From assembly GCA_002714185.1 (NCBI GenBank), contig PAWM01000012.1, forward strand, positions 1 to 35,125: a stretch of 35,125 nt of DNA, given 5' to 3'. Numbering within the stretch: position 1 is the stretch's first letter; every line of letters begins with the position of its first letter. The DNA comes from Flavobacteriales bacterium. Its GTDB lineage: Bacteria > Bacteroidota > Bacteroidia > Flavobacteriales > TMED113. Shown in pieces: positions 1-10,019 of this stretch. The notes beneath the pieces were generated by a model that searched no databases, had not been told where the DNA came from, and saw only the letters and a program-made list of their open reading frames with translations. A program made the position numbers and the translations under genes.

Positions 1-91
1 ATATCTTCATTGCTAAAATCTATTTTTTCATCTTCTAAATCTAAAGTGTCTTCTGAAATATCTTCATTGCTAAAATCTATTTTTTCATCTT
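1..91 (-). repeat. 57-bp tandem repeat in the acidic frame after ftsA
   Basis: Bases 1-34 recur without change at 58-91, giving a period of 57 bases or 19 codons. The repeat runs off the left edge, so its copy number is unknown. It encodes DEKIDFSNED plus a variable acidic spacer. Confidence 0.85.
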
Positions 92-284
92 TTAAATTTA
101 AATTATTTAATACAAGATTGTCTGAAATACTAAGATCTACTGATGTTTCTTCTAAATCTAAATGGTCTAATGAATTACCATCTGGTGCTATAGAATCATT
201 AGTTTGATTTTCTGATTCAGCTTTTTCTAAATCTGAAAAAAGATCACCTGATAAATTTGTAAAATCTTGTTTATTATCTTTCAT
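1..284 (-). CDS. Acidic repeat-bearing N-terminus in the ftsZ position (partial; probable FtsZ extension)
   Basis: An open frame starts with ATG at 284, nine bases after the ftsA stop, and stays open for 94 codons to the window edge. Position and tight spacing are those of ftsZ, which normally follows ftsA in Bacteroidota. None of the visible residues belong to the FtsZ GTPase core, whose Gly-rich loop usually lies within the first 40 to 50 residues. What is visible is an Asp/Glu/Ser/Asn-rich, low-complexity, presumably disordered segment. The decapeptide DEKIDFSNED occurs at residues 66-75 and 85-94, a 19-residue period that is still running at the edge. Either FtsZ here has a long acidic N-terminal extension, or a separate small acidic protein sits between ftsA and ftsZ. 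The reading frame itself is well supported; the FtsZ identity is inference from position only. Confidence 0.5.
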   Translation of the reverse strand, partial: MKDNKQDFTNLSGDLFSDLEKAESENQTNDSIAPDGNSLDHLDLEETSVDLSISDNLVLNNLNLKDEKIDFSNEDISEDTLDLEDEKIDFSNED

Positions 285-293
285 ATTATATAG

Positions 294-1565
294 TTATTTT
301 TCATTTAATAAATACTGAAGAAATTTTTTGGACCAATTTTCAAAAAATGTTGATTCATATACAATTTCTTCGTCGCTAATATCCTTTACATCTTGTAAAT
401 TATTTCCTTTCAAGCCACGTAAAACTAATCCAACTGAAGTTGCATAAGATGGATTAGAAATATCCTCTTCTAAGGTAGCCTGTGATAGATGTTCATTTGA
501 ATACCCAATTCTTGTAGACATTCCAGTTATATATTCAGTTAATTGCTTAATATGTTTTAACTGAGACCCCCCACCTGTCAATACAATTCCTCCAATTAAC
601 TTATTTTTACCTTCTTGAAATCCATATGCAGTAATTTGCCTGTAGACCTGATCCATAATTTCTTCAACTCTTGCTTTTATAATTTTTGATAAATTTTTTA
701 AAGAAATTTCTTTTGGCTCACGACCTCTAAGACCAGGAATAGAAACAATTTCAGTTTCTTTATTTTCACTTGGTAATGCTGAACCAAATCGAATTTTTAA
801 AAGTTCTGCATCTTTGTGTAAAATTGAACATCCTTCTTTTATATCATCTGTTATAACATTACCACCAAAAGGTATCACCGCGGTATGTTTAATAATCCCG
901 TCCTTAAAGATTGCTAAATCAGTAGTACCCCCACCAATATCAACTAAAACTACCCCTGCCTCTTTTTCTTCTGAACTAAGTACCGCATCTGCTGAGGCAA
1001 GTGGCTCTAAGTTCAAAGTAGTAACTTTTAAATTTGCTTCAACAACACACTTTGTAATATTTTTTATTGCAGCAGTTTGGCCTGCGACAATATGAAAAAC
1101 CGCCTCCAATCGCCTACCGTGCATACCCTCTGGCTGGCTTATTTCTGTTTGTCCATCTATTTTATATTCCTGAGCTAGTACATGTATAATTTCTTCCCCT
1201 GGTAATAATATTAATTGCTTTACTTGTTGATGCAATTTTTCAATATCTATTTTATCAATATATTTCTGAGGATTACTTCTTGTAATGTAATCTGAATGCT
1301 GTACACTACGAATATGCTGCCCAGCTATCCCAGTTGAAACAGAATCTACTTTTAATCCAAATTTATTTTCAAGCATAGTCACTGCAAAATTGATTGACTC
1401 TACCGTCTGCATTATATTATTCACTATACCTCTTCTTACACCTAAAGATTTAGATTTACCAAAACCTAGCACTTCAAGCTTACCATGCTCATTTAACTTA
1501 CCAGCTAAACAAACAATTTTAGTAGTTCCTATATCTAAACCAAATACAATTTTTTCTTTTTTCAT
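294..1565 (-). CDS. ftsA: Cell division protein FtsA
   Basis: FtsA is an actin-like ATPase that tethers FtsZ filaments to the inner membrane and helps recruit the divisome. The 423-residue length is normal for Bacteroidota. The actin-fold signatures are in order: phosphate-1 motif DIGTTK at residues 11-16, phosphate-2 motif DIGGGTTDLAIF at 209-220, and an adenosine-binding GGIVLTGGGSQ at 325-335. The FtsA-specific 1C domain falls between the first two, around residues 85-165. The last 15 or so residues (FFENWSKKFLQYLLNEK region) look like the short amphipathic membrane-targeting helix. The gene follows ftsQ with a 6-base gap and precedes the acidic frame at 284, so it is probably translated from the same long dcw transcript. 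Confidence 0.96.
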   Translation of the reverse strand: MKKEKIVFGLDIGTTKIVCLAGKLNEHGKLEVLGFGKSKSLGVRRGIVNNIMQTVESINFAVTMLENKFGLKVDSVSTGIAGQHIRSVQHSDYITRSNPQKYIDKIDIEKLHQQVKQLILLPGEEIIHVLAQEYKIDGQTEISQPEGMHGRRLEAVFHIVAGQTAAIKNITKCVVEANLKVTTLNLEPLASADAVLSSEEKEAGVVLVDIGGGTTDLAIFKDGIIKHTAVIPFGGNVITDDIKEGCSILHKDAELLKIRFGSALPSENKETEIVSIPGLRGREPKEISLKNLSKIIKARVEEIMDQVYRQITAYGFQEGKNKLIGGIVLTGGGSQLKHIKQLTEYITGMSTRIGYSNEHLSQATLEEDISNPSYATSVGLVLRGLKGNNLQDVKDISDEEIVYESTFFENWSKKFLQYLLNEK

Positions 1566-1571
1566 ACTTTT

Positions 1572-2285
1572 CTATTTAATACAGATTATTTGATTATCGT
1601 ATTGAATATTGATTTCCTTACAAGACAAACAATCCAACTCATTTATGAAAAATCTATAAAATTTTTTTATCATATTAATTTTATCAAAATCTAAGTTAGA
1701 TTCTTTTCCAACTTGTATACCCAAATCACATAATTTAGTTGATAAAATATACCCTGTTTCTTTTTCATAGTGAATACCTCCAATAAGATTATTTAAAAAT
1801 TTATCACTATATATTTTATCAATTAAATTATTTACATTTTTTTTATTTAAATCTCCACTTAACACTAATAAATTTCTTTCCACACTTGAATTTATTGGTA
1901 ATATAACCCAGTCTGAATCAATGTAATAAATATTATTCCTTCTTAATAATCTCACATATGGTTCGCTTAAAAAAATATGAATATTTACCACTCCCTCTAA
2001 ATCTAAATATACTTCAGCTTTTTTTATATATTTATCTTCCAATATTAAATCTTCTAACAGTTGAGTGTTTATATCTTGATCTGAAGATTCTATGTTAATT
2101 AAATACTGATTTATCTTATCTGATATTTCATTTGTAGTAACTTTTGAATAATTATTTTCTCCAATATATTTAATAATAACACCATTTTCTGCATTATATT
2201 TATAATCCACCATATTCAATAAATACACAAGTATCAGCGATAATAAAAACAATAAAGAAAAATTAAATACCGTATTACTTTTCAT
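1572..2285 (-). CDS. ftsQ: Cell division protein FtsQ
   Basis: This is a bitopic divisome protein of 237 residues. One N-terminal membrane helix (about residues 7-25) is followed by a periplasmic region, with the short cytoplasmic tail expected for FtsQ/DivIB. The sequence is poorly conserved, as is usual in this family, and the POTRA domain (about residues 35-105) can only be inferred. Placement between murC and ftsA is the strongest evidence. Its start codon overlaps the murC stop by four bases, so translational coupling is likely. In the family FtsQ bridges early and late division proteins through FtsB/FtsL. Confidence 0.85.
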   Translation of the reverse strand: MKSNTVFNFSLLFLLSLILVYLLNMVDYKYNAENGVIIKYIGENNYSKVTTNEISDKINQYLINIESSDQDINTQLLEDLILEDKYIKKAEVYLDLEGVVNIHIFLSEPYVRLLRRNNIYYIDSDWVILPINSSVERNLLVLSGDLNKKNVNNLIDKIYSDKFLNNLIGGIHYEKETGYILSTKLCDLGIQVGKESNLDFDKINMIKKFYRFFINELDCLSCKEINIQYDNQIICIK

Positions 2286-3643
2286 TTGAGAATTTTTTTA
2301 ATCCTAGGTAATAAATTATAAATATCACCTGCTCCTGCCGTAACAATTAAATCAGTTAATTCTTTCTTTAATATACCATCTATATTATCATCATTTATAT
2401 ACCATTTATTTTTTAACTTAATATTTTTAAGTAATTTTTTTGAACTCACCCCTTCTATTGGTTTTTCTCTAGCTGGATAAATATCCAATATGCCTATTTT
2501 ATCTGCTAATTCTAAAACATCACAAAACTCCTTAGCTAAATCCTTTGTTCTAGAAAATAAATGGGGTTGAAAAATTAAAAACAATTTTCTTTTAGGGTAG
2601 AGTGCTCTAAGACTTTTGATAAGAGATTCTAACTCCTTCGGATGATGTGCATAATCATCAATTAAAATACATTTATTTGTATTAAGATGATATTCGAAAC
2701 GTCTCTTAATACCTAAATATTTTTGAAAAGCATTTGATATCTGTAACTGAGATAAACCTATTGAATTTGCAATTTCAGATGCTATAATTGCATTTTTAAT
2801 ATTATGGTCGCACATTTTATTTAAAATGAATTTTTTTCTTGCCTCATTAATTGAATCAACATCTGTTTTAATTTGATGAACAGATTGATCTAAAGAGAGA
2901 TTAGGCCCATAACCTAATTTATTTCTTGATTGAACATGAGTTTTAAATAATATAAATGCATTTGAATCGATAAAGAAATATTTATCCAGATTTTCACTTG
3001 ATTTTTTTGTATTAAGATAAAATTCACAAAAAGCTTCTAACATATCATTATGAGTGTTATATGTGTCTAAATGGTCTTTATCTAAAGAAGTGACAACTGA
3101 TTTTATAGGATTTAAATTTAAAAACGACTTGTCATATTCATCGGCCTCAATAATCATATATTTACTATTGCCTATTAAAAAGTTATTATTATAATTTTTA
3201 GAAATTCCACCAAAAAAAGCACTTGGACTATATCCTGCACAAACAAGTATATGTGATAACATCACACTAATTGTAGTCTTACCATGTGTGCCAGAAATTG
3301 CTATTACATTATAATCTTTAGCTATATAACTCAACAATTCTGATCTTTTAATAATTTTAAAATTCTTCTTTTTAAAGAAACTTAAAAATTTATGATCTTT
3401 CTTAATTGCTGGTGTGTAAATCACCAATGTGGTGCTATTATTTAAAAAAATTTTCGGAATTTGATCAATTAATAATTGATTAATTATATCTACACCTTTT
3501 TTCTTTAATTTTAATGTATAGTAATTACTTGACCTATCATAACCACCAACATTATATTTTTTTTGATGAAGCCAGCCTGCCAAGCCACTCATTCCAACTC
3601 CTCCAATGCCTAAAAAATAAATATTTTTATAATTTCTATACAT
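2282..3643 (-). CDS. murC: UDP-N-acetylmuramate--L-alanine ligase MurC
   Basis: MurC is a cytoplasmic ATP-dependent ligase that adds L-alanine to UDP-MurNAc, the first peptide step of peptidoglycan synthesis. The 453 residues include an N-terminal Rossmann-like UDP-binding motif LGIGGVGMSGLAGWL (11-25), the Mur-ligase P-loop GTHGKTT (118-124; His rather than Asn is typical of MurC), and a C-terminal DDYAHHPKE motif seen across MurC/Mpl. Mpl is a possible confusion, but the length, the N-terminal motif and the position between murG and ftsQ favour MurC. The start abuts the murG stop, sharing one base. Confidence 0.95.
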   Translation of the reverse strand: MYRNYKNIYFLGIGGVGMSGLAGWLHQKKYNVGGYDRSSNYYTLKLKKKGVDIINQLLIDQIPKIFLNNSTTLVIYTPAIKKDHKFLSFFKKKNFKIIKRSELLSYIAKDYNVIAISGTHGKTTISVMLSHILVCAGYSPSAFFGGISKNYNNNFLIGNSKYMIIEADEYDKSFLNLNPIKSVVTSLDKDHLDTYNTHNDMLEAFCEFYLNTKKSSENLDKYFFIDSNAFILFKTHVQSRNKLGYGPNLSLDQSVHQIKTDVDSINEARKKFILNKMCDHNIKNAIIASEIANSIGLSQLQISNAFQKYLGIKRRFEYHLNTNKCILIDDYAHHPKELESLIKSLRALYPKRKLFLIFQPHLFSRTKDLAKEFCDVLELADKIGILDIYPAREKPIEGVSSKKLLKNIKLKNKWYINDDNIDGILKKELTDLIVTAGAGDIYNLLPRIKKILK

Positions 3644-4794
3644 TATTTATTTTCTATATCACTATAAATTTCATTAACAATTTCTTTTGATGCATTATAT
3701 TTAAATAATTTATTTGCTTTTTGACCAATTTTATCTCTTTTACTCTTATCTGTCTTTAAATCTATAACAGCAGAACAAAAAGATTTCCTATCAATACCTT
3801 TAAAATTTGGATTTGATCTCTCTAAAATTTTAATACATGCTTTTTGACTCTCTAAATATTGTGCATTTATCTCTTGATGATTATCAGCAACATAAGGAGA
3901 TGGAATCAAAATACTATGTTTAGCTAAATACGATATTTCACATATTGCAATAGCACCCGAACGAGAAACTACAACATCAGATGCATGATAAGCTAAATCC
4001 ATACGGTTAATAAATTTATGAACGGATAAATTAGTTGAATTTATATTTGATTTATTTAATTGAAACTGATATTTGTCAAAATCTAATTCACCTGTTTGCC
4101 AAATCCATTGACAATCATTCAAATCTAATTCACAATTCAAATCAACTCTATTAATTATATCAAAAATCAAAGAATTAATCGATGTTGAACCTAAACTTCC
4201 ACCAACAACTAATATTGTAAACATATTTTCTTTTAATCCAAAAAATTCTATACTTTCTTTATGAGATACTGAATTAGTTTTTAAAAACTTCCGAACTGGA
4301 TTACCAAAATTTAAAATTTTATGTTCTGGGAAGAATTTTTCCATTTGATTATATGCAACAAAGATTTTACTTACATATTTAGCTAAAATCTTATTAGTTA
4401 AACCAGGTAAACAATTTTGTTCTTGAATATATGTCTTCATTCTTAAGCAAGATGCAATAAATAAAATGGGACCTGATGCAAAACCACCAGTACGTATAAC
4501 GAGTACTGGTTTCATATATAGTAAAATACATATAGCTTGAATTAAACTAATAATTAATTTGAAAGGGAAAAATATGTTTTTAAGAATGGAATTCCTATGA
4601 ATGCCTTGAATCCATAAACCAATGATAGAAAACCCCTCATTTGGAATTCTTTTCATTTCCATTTTACCCAATGCACCTATAAATAAAATATTTAAACTAG
4701 GATCTTTTTCCAATAAAGATCTAGCAATTTCAGTACCTGGAAAGATGTGACCACCTGTACCTCCGCAACTAATTATAATTGTTTTTTTACTCAT
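3643..4794 (-). CDS. murG: UDP-GlcNAc:lipid I N-acetylglucosaminyltransferase MurG
   Basis: MurG is a GT28-family glycosyltransferase on the inner face of the cytoplasmic membrane. It transfers GlcNAc to lipid I to form lipid II. The 383-residue protein starts with the diagnostic donor/acceptor loop SCGGTGGHIFPG at residues 9-20, followed by the membrane-contacting hydrophobic patch (about 70-115). The C-terminal domain carries VVGGSLGS (about 197-204), SRSGAIAICE and the donor-binding DNHQEINA segment. It lies between ftsW and murC, three bases from ftsW, as in most Bacteroidota dcw clusters. Confidence 0.95.
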   Translation of the reverse strand: MSKKTIIISCGGTGGHIFPGTEIARSLLEKDPSLNILFIGALGKMEMKRIPNEGFSIIGLWIQGIHRNSILKNIFFPFKLIISLIQAICILLYMKPVLVIRTGGFASGPILFIASCLRMKTYIQEQNCLPGLTNKILAKYVSKIFVAYNQMEKFFPEHKILNFGNPVRKFLKTNSVSHKESIEFFGLKENMFTILVVGGSLGSTSINSLIFDIINRVDLNCELDLNDCQWIWQTGELDFDKYQFQLNKSNINSTNLSVHKFINRMDLAYHASDVVVSRSGAIAICEISYLAKHSILIPSPYVADNHQEINAQYLESQKACIKILERSNPNFKGIDRKSFCSAVIDLKTDKSKRDKIGQKANKLFKYNASKEIVNEIYSDIENK

Positions 4795-4797
4795 AAT

Positions 4798-5958
4798 TTA
4801 GTTGTTTTCTTGATTGTTAATTTGATGACTAATATTTAGAATAATACCAAATGCTAAAGAAGTAACCCAAACAGAGGATCCTCCTTTACTAATTAATGGT
4901 AGAGTTTGACCAGTAACAGGAATTAAATCTACAGAAACACCCATATGTAATAATGCCTGAAAGACTATAACACTTCCTAAACCTAACAATAACAATCTTG
5001 GAAATTCATCTCTAGATTTAATACTTAAAACTAAAATTCTTTGATAGAATAATAAATATAAAAACAATACAACTAAACCTCCTATCAACCCATACTCTTC
5101 TAATAAGATTGCATAAATAAAATCTGATTTTGAATCTGGCAACAACCTTTTATAGTAACTTTTTCCAGCTCCTTTACCTATCAATCCACCACTGTTAATT
5201 GCACCTAATGCATTGTTAATCTGATAATTATTATTATGATTTTCTTTCGGATTATAATTAGAATCATCAACCCAACTAAATGGAATTTGATTAATTTGCT
5301 TTGCACATATTCTATTTTTCCAAGTTGTCAACCTAGGTAGAAGATTATCTACAACAGTGATAGGAGGAAGACATAACATGGTAAAAAATATACTAAATAA
5401 AATAAAAGATGGTAGTATTAGATGTTTGAAAAACAAAGAAATAGGATAACCTGAAATAAATACTATAAAAAATAAAATAGAAATTATTAATAAAACTGTT
5501 GATAGATTAGATTGCACTATAAGAGCACATATTATAATTACAGGACAAAGAATATAGATAAAAAAAGATTTAAATGAATTTAAAAAATGCTTATATATGT
5601 ATAAATTTCTACATATAAATAGTATTAAACTATATTTAGCTAACTCCGAAGGCTGAAAAGAAATAAAACCCAATTTAATCCAACGACTTGCTAAAATATC
5701 ACCTCTATAATATGTTGGATTAACAATTAACCATAATAACATGATGATTGATGCTATTAATAATATTGAAGATAAATTAGTGAAATACTTATAATTAAAT
5801 CTCGAAAAAATAAAAATAAGACCCAACCCCATTAATAAATGGGTAAAATGTGTAGACAGAGATTGATATCCTCCTGAACTATAAACTAATAAAATAGATA
5901 TTAAAAAAAGTAAAGTTGATACTGTCCAAATTATTTTATCACCAAAAAAATTTACCAT
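4798..5958 (-). CDS. ftsW: Peptidoglycan glycosyltransferase FtsW (SEDS family)
   Basis: This is a polytopic SEDS protein that polymerises lipid II into glycan strands at the division septum together with the class B PBP encoded upstream. The 386 residues contain about ten hydrophobic segments. Family signatures include RWIKLGFISFQPSELAKYSL near residues 90-110, the GGLIGKGAGKSYYKRLLPDS region with DFIYAILLEEYGLIGG near 255-295, and a C-terminal GQTLPLISKGGSSVW segment. The Asn-rich stretch around 235-247 sits in the large extracytoplasmic loop. Position between murD and murG identifies it as FtsW rather than RodA. Confidence 0.95.
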   Translation of the reverse strand: MVNFFGDKIIWTVSTLLFLISILLVYSSGGYQSLSTHFTHLLMGLGLIFIFSRFNYKYFTNLSSILLIASIIMLLWLIVNPTYYRGDILASRWIKLGFISFQPSELAKYSLILFICRNLYIYKHFLNSFKSFFIYILCPVIIICALIVQSNLSTVLLIISILFFIVFISGYPISLFFKHLILPSFILFSIFFTMLCLPPITVVDNLLPRLTTWKNRICAKQINQIPFSWVDDSNYNPKENHNNNYQINNALGAINSGGLIGKGAGKSYYKRLLPDSKSDFIYAILLEEYGLIGGLVVLFLYLLFYQRILVLSIKSRDEFPRLLLLGLGSVIVFQALLHMGVSVDLIPVTGQTLPLISKGGSSVWVTSLAFGIILNISHQINNQENN

Positions 5959-5970
5959 AATAAATTATTT

Positions 5971-7311
5971 CTAAATAGATAAAACTGAATTTTTAAATGC
6001 TCTTCCCCTAGCCTCATAATTTTTAAATAAATCAAAACTTGAGCAGGCTGGTGATAATAAAACAGTATCATCTGCATCAGAAATAGAAAAAGCAGTATTA
6101 ACAGCCTTTTCCATACTATTTACTTCATAAATAGTATCTACATATTTTTTAAAACTACTATTTATTTTATCAACTTTTTTGCCTAATATAATAATTGCTT
6201 TCACCTTAGTTTCCACTAAATGCTTTAAAATAGAGTAATCATTTCCTTTATCAACACCACCACAAATCCATATTACTGGAGATGAAACTGTTTCTAATGC
6301 ATAATAAACCGAATTACAGTTCGTAGCTTTTGAATCATTAATAAAATTTACACCAGCTACTTTACCAACGAATTCTAAACGATGTTCAATTCCTCTAAAA
6401 TCGTGTAAAGATTTTTTAATTATTTCATCTTTAATTCCAATTGCACTGGCAGCAATACTTGCAGCCATAGAATTATAAATATTATGTGTTCCCTGTAATG
6501 CTAAATTATGTATTGTCATAGTAAAATTATTTTTAATTGTTTTAATGAATATTTTATTATTTGTGACCCAAGCTCCAAGATTTAAGTCATTTTTTTTATT
6601 ATATCTAAATGGATATTTGATTGCTTTAATCTTATTTAGGTGTTTAGTTATATGTTTATCTTCTAAGAAATATATACATGAATCATCTTCATTTTGATTC
6701 ATTGTTATTTTCATCTTTGCAGAAATATAATCAGCAAATCTTTTATTATATCTATCTAAATGGTCGTGCTCTATGTTAAGAATTACAGAGATATGCGGTT
6801 TAAAATCATAAATATCTTCTAATTGAAAACTACTTAACTCTAGCACATAGTAATCATATGAATCTTGAATAATACTTTCTGAAAAACTATATCCAATATT
6901 TCCTGCTAAACCAACATTTAGACCAGCATTTCTTAAAATATACCATAACAGTGTTGATGTTGTAGTTTTTCCATTTGTGCCTGTTATTGCTATAATTTTA
7001 GCATTTGTGTTTCTATATGCAAATTCTATTTCTGACAGCACAAGAACACCCTCTTTTGTAGCTTGTTTTAGAAAGGGTATGTCAGACCTAATACCCGGGC
7101 TTTTAATAATAAAATTTGCCCAACTTATATTAGATTTAGAGTGTCTGAACTCTTCAAATTCTATACCTAAGTCTGAAAAAGTAGTTTTTTCAAATTCACC
7201 AATTTCATATTTAGATGAAACCCGAACATTATAATTTAATTTTTTAGCAAGTTTTGCAGCACCGAGAGCACTTACACCAGAACCTAATATTAATATATTA
7301 TCCCTTTTCAT
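5971..7311 (-). CDS. murD: UDP-N-acetylmuramoyl-L-alanine--D-glutamate ligase MurD
   Basis: MurD is a cytoplasmic ATP-dependent ligase that adds D-glutamate to UDP-MurNAc-L-Ala. The 446 residues begin with a Rossmann-like segment ILILGSGVSALGAAKLA (6-22). The P-loop GTNGKTT lies at 111-117, followed by a central domain with the NIEHDHLDRY motif and a C-terminal domain with LLSPACSSFDLFKNYEARG. That last motif is diagnostic for MurD among the Mur ligases. It starts immediately after mraY (zero-base gap) and is followed by ftsW 12 bases on. Confidence 0.96.
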   Translation of the reverse strand: MKRDNILILGSGVSALGAAKLAKKLNYNVRVSSKYEIGEFEKTTFSDLGIEFEEFRHSKSNISWANFIIKSPGIRSDIPFLKQATKEGVLVLSEIEFAYRNTNAKIIAITGTNGKTTTSTLLWYILRNAGLNVGLAGNIGYSFSESIIQDSYDYYVLELSSFQLEDIYDFKPHISVILNIEHDHLDRYNKRFADYISAKMKITMNQNEDDSCIYFLEDKHITKHLNKIKAIKYPFRYNKKNDLNLGAWVTNNKIFIKTIKNNFTMTIHNLALQGTHNIYNSMAASIAASAIGIKDEIIKKSLHDFRGIEHRLEFVGKVAGVNFINDSKATNCNSVYYALETVSSPVIWICGGVDKGNDYSILKHLVETKVKAIIILGKKVDKINSSFKKYVDTIYEVNSMEKAVNTAFSISDADDTVLLSPACSSFDLFKNYEARGRAFKNSVLSI

Positions 7312-8559
7312 TTATCTTAATTTTAAAGTGACGAATGCAAGAAGACATAAAAAAACACAGATTATCCAAAATCTAGTTACTATTTTACTTTCGTGAATTC
7401 CTTTTTTTTGATAATGATGATGAAGTGGTGACATAAGAAAAATTCTCTGACCCAAACCATATTTTTTTCTTGTATACTTAAAATAAGTGACCTGAATAAT
7501 AACTGATAGACTCTGAATAAAAAAAATTCCACAAAATATTGGCAACAGTAATTCCTTTCTTACTAAAACAGCAACAATACCAATAATTCCACCTAAAGCT
7601 AGGCTACCTGTATCTCCCATAAATACTTGTGCTGGATAAGAATTATACCACAAAAAACCAACACAAGATCCCACAAAAGCTGACATAAAAATGACCAATT
7701 CTCCAATATCAGGTATATACATAATATCTAAATAATCAGCAAAAATCATATTTCCTGATACATAACAAAAAACTGCTAAAGTAGCACCTATAATTGCCGA
7801 ACAGCCTGTTGCTAAACCATCAATTCCGTCTGTTAAATTTGCAGAATTGGAAACACCTGTAATAATAAAGATTACTATAAAACTAAATATTATAAAAATT
7901 AAAATAGAATTAGAAAAGTTAGTTCCTAAAATATCAGAATAATCAAGCTGATTATTTTTAAAAAAAGGAATGGTAGTAGTTAACGATTTCTTTTTTGTAT
8001 GAAAAGATTGTAATTCATTATTTAAATCATAAGATTCCATATTGACTGAAAGAGTAGTATGAGGAATGTCTATATTTTCTTGAACTACAACACCTGGGTG
8101 AAAAAACATTACAAAACTTACTATCAAACCAATAAATACTTGACCAATAATTTTAAATTTTCCTGCTAAACCTTTCTTGTCTTTTTTGAAAACTTTAATA
8201 TAATCATCAATAAAACCAATTAATCCAATCCAAAAAGTAGCAATAATCATAATTATGATGTATATATTATTTAATCGACAGAACATTATTGTAGGAATTA
8301 AAATACCTAGTAAAATAATAAGACCACCCATAGTCGGTGTTCCTTGTTTTTGAACTTGACCAGATAATCCTAAATCTCTTATTTGATCTTGAATTGTTTT
8401 TTTTCTTAAAAATTTGATTATAATACCACCAAAATATATAGTCACAAATAATGAGATTATAATAGCTAATGCTGACCTAACAGAAATGTAATTAAATAAA
8501 TTATGTATTGAAGAGTCAATACTATTTACATAAAATAAATCAAAAAGATAATGTAACAT
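7312..8559 (-). CDS. mraY: Phospho-N-acetylmuramoyl-pentapeptide transferase MraY
   Basis: MraY is an integral membrane enzyme that transfers phospho-MurNAc-pentapeptide to undecaprenyl phosphate to form lipid I. At 415 residues it is longer than the roughly 360 of E. coli, because a hydrophilic insertion lies between transmembrane helices at about residues 160-215. Extra residues at this place are common in Bacteroidota as far as I know. Catalytic motifs are clear: PTMGG (75-79), DDY (118-120), [12 protein letters not shown] (241-252), [11 protein letters not shown] (314-324) and the HHHYQKKG loop starting at residue 380. It lies between murE and murD. Confidence 0.96.
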   Translation of the reverse strand: MLHYLFDLFYVNSIDSSIHNLFNYISVRSALAIIISLFVTIYFGGIIIKFLRKKTIQDQIRDLGLSGQVQKQGTPTMGGLIILLGILIPTIMFCRLNNIYIIIMIIATFWIGLIGFIDDYIKVFKKDKKGLAGKFKIIGQVFIGLIVSFVMFFHPGVVVQENIDIPHTTLSVNMESYDLNNELQSFHTKKKSLTTTIPFFKNNQLDYSDILGTNFSNSILIFIIFSFIVIFIITGVSNSANLTDGIDGLATGCSAIIGATLAVFCYVSGNMIFADYLDIMYIPDIGELVIFMSAFVGSCVGFLWYNSYPAQVFMGDTGSLALGGIIGIVAVLVRKELLLPIFCGIFFIQSLSVIIQVTYFKYTRKKYGLGQRIFLMSPLHHHYQKKGIHESKIVTRFWIICVFLCLLAFVTLKLR

Positions 8560-8563
8560 AATT

Positions 8564-10018
8564 TTATTTTTTTAAAAGTTTGTCAAGTGTTAAATAATCG
8601 TTAAAGGGTGTTTTTACACCATTTATTTCTTGGAATTTTTCATGCCCTTTACCAGCAACTAGAATAACAGACTTTGCTTTTGCATTGCTGACTGCATATG
8701 CAATTGCAGTCTTTCTATTAGGAAGTTTTATTATTTTTTTTCTTAATTCATCCGTTAAATCTGCACACATATCATTAATAATAGATTCAGGATTTTCAGT
8801 TCTTGGATTATCGGATGTGAAAATTGTGAGCACACTATTTTCTGCCGCAATTTTACCAATTATAGATCTTTTACCTGTATCTCTATCACCTCCACACCCA
8901 ATAACTATTATTAGCTTTTGATTAAGAATACAAAAATTAGATATAGATAATATAACTTTATTGAGAGCATCAGGAGTATGAGCATAATCAATAATACCTA
9001 CAATATTTTTGATTGATTTTATAACATTAAATCTGCCAGATGGAGGAGATAAATTACTTAGCAACTTAAGAACTGAATTACTTGTTTGTCCTAATTCAAT
9101 TGCAGTAGCATATACTGCAAGTAAATTATATGCATTAAATTCACCCACTAAAAAAGTACTAAATAGTGAATTATTTAATTCCATTGAAAGCCCAGTAAGA
9201 TTATTTTCAATAATCTTACCAGAATAATGGCCTTGATTTTTTATAGTATAATATATTTTTTTTGATTTTGTATTTAAAACCATTGTCTTACCATATGGGT
9301 CATCTATATTTATAATTGATTTCGTGTTTGCTGATAGTGAATCAAAAAAAGATTTTTTGACATGTAAATAATCATTAAACGAACTATGATAATCTAAATG
9401 ATCTCTAGAAAGATTAGAAAAAATAGCAACACAAAATTGCAAACCTGAAATTCTATTTTGAGAAATACCATGTGAACTTACTTCCATAAAACAAAACTCA
9501 CATTCTTCTTCAACCATTATTGACAATAACCTATTAAGCTCAATTGGATTAGGTGTGGTATGTGTAGATGGAAAAGATAAAGTATTAACTCTATATTCTA
9601 TAGTTGATAATAACCCGACTTTTATATTTAATTTTTGAAATAAAGAAAATAGAAAATAAGCAATAGATGTTTTACCATTTGTTCCTGTAATACCAATAAG
9701 TTTTAATTTACGAGACGGATTATCGTAGTAATTCGAAGATAATATTCCCATAGCATTGGAACTGTTTTTCACCTTCACGTATGTAATCCCATCTACTTTT
9801 TTTTCAGGAATTTGTTCACAAATAATAGCAATTGCACCCAACTTTATTGAGTCTAAAATATAATCATGACCATCTTGACTGACACCTTTAATCGCAATAA
9901 ATAAACTATTTGTGGAAATTTGAGAAGAATTAAAGTGTATACTTGATATTGAAATATCTGTATTGCCTAATATACTTTCGCAATCTATCCTATATATTAA
10001 TTCTCGAAGTAATTTCAT
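8564..10018 (-). CDS. murE: UDP-MurNAc-tripeptide synthetase MurE (meso-DAP type)
   Basis: MurE is a cytoplasmic ligase that adds the third peptide residue to UDP-MurNAc-L-Ala-D-Glu. The 484 residues include the P-loop GTNGKTS (112-118), the HTTPNP segment near 153-158 and a C-terminal DNPRTENPE (403-411). DNPR is the specificity motif associated with meso-diaminopimelate ligases, whereas L-lysine enzymes usually have a different tetrapeptide there. I therefore infer a DAP-type peptidoglycan. The start is one base from the ftsI stop, and mraY follows after four bases. Confidence 0.96.
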   Translation of the reverse strand: MKLLRELIYRIDCESILGNTDISISSIHFNSSQISTNSLFIAIKGVSQDGHDYILDSIKLGAIAIICEQIPEKKVDGITYVKVKNSSNAMGILSSNYYDNPSRKLKLIGITGTNGKTSIAYFLFSLFQKLNIKVGLLSTIEYRVNTLSFPSTHTTPNPIELNRLLSIMVEEECEFCFMEVSSHGISQNRISGLQFCVAIFSNLSRDHLDYHSSFNDYLHVKKSFFDSLSANTKSIINIDDPYGKTMVLNTKSKKIYYTIKNQGHYSGKIIENNLTGLSMELNNSLFSTFLVGEFNAYNLLAVYATAIELGQTSNSVLKLLSNLSPPSGRFNVIKSIKNIVGIIDYAHTPDALNKVILSISNFCILNQKLIIVIGCGGDRDTGKRSIIGKIAAENSVLTIFTSDNPRTENPESIINDMCADLTDELRKKIIKLPNRKTAIAYAVSNAKAKSVILVAGKGHEKFQEINGVKTPFNDYLTLDKLLKK

Positions 10019-10019
10019 A

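Noticed and set aside
10-207. Plus-strand 65-residue Ser/Lys-rich frame
   Set aside because: It is the antisense of the acidic repeat frame after ftsA; its Ser/Lys/Phe-rich content is simply the complement of the repeated Asp/Glu/Leu codons.
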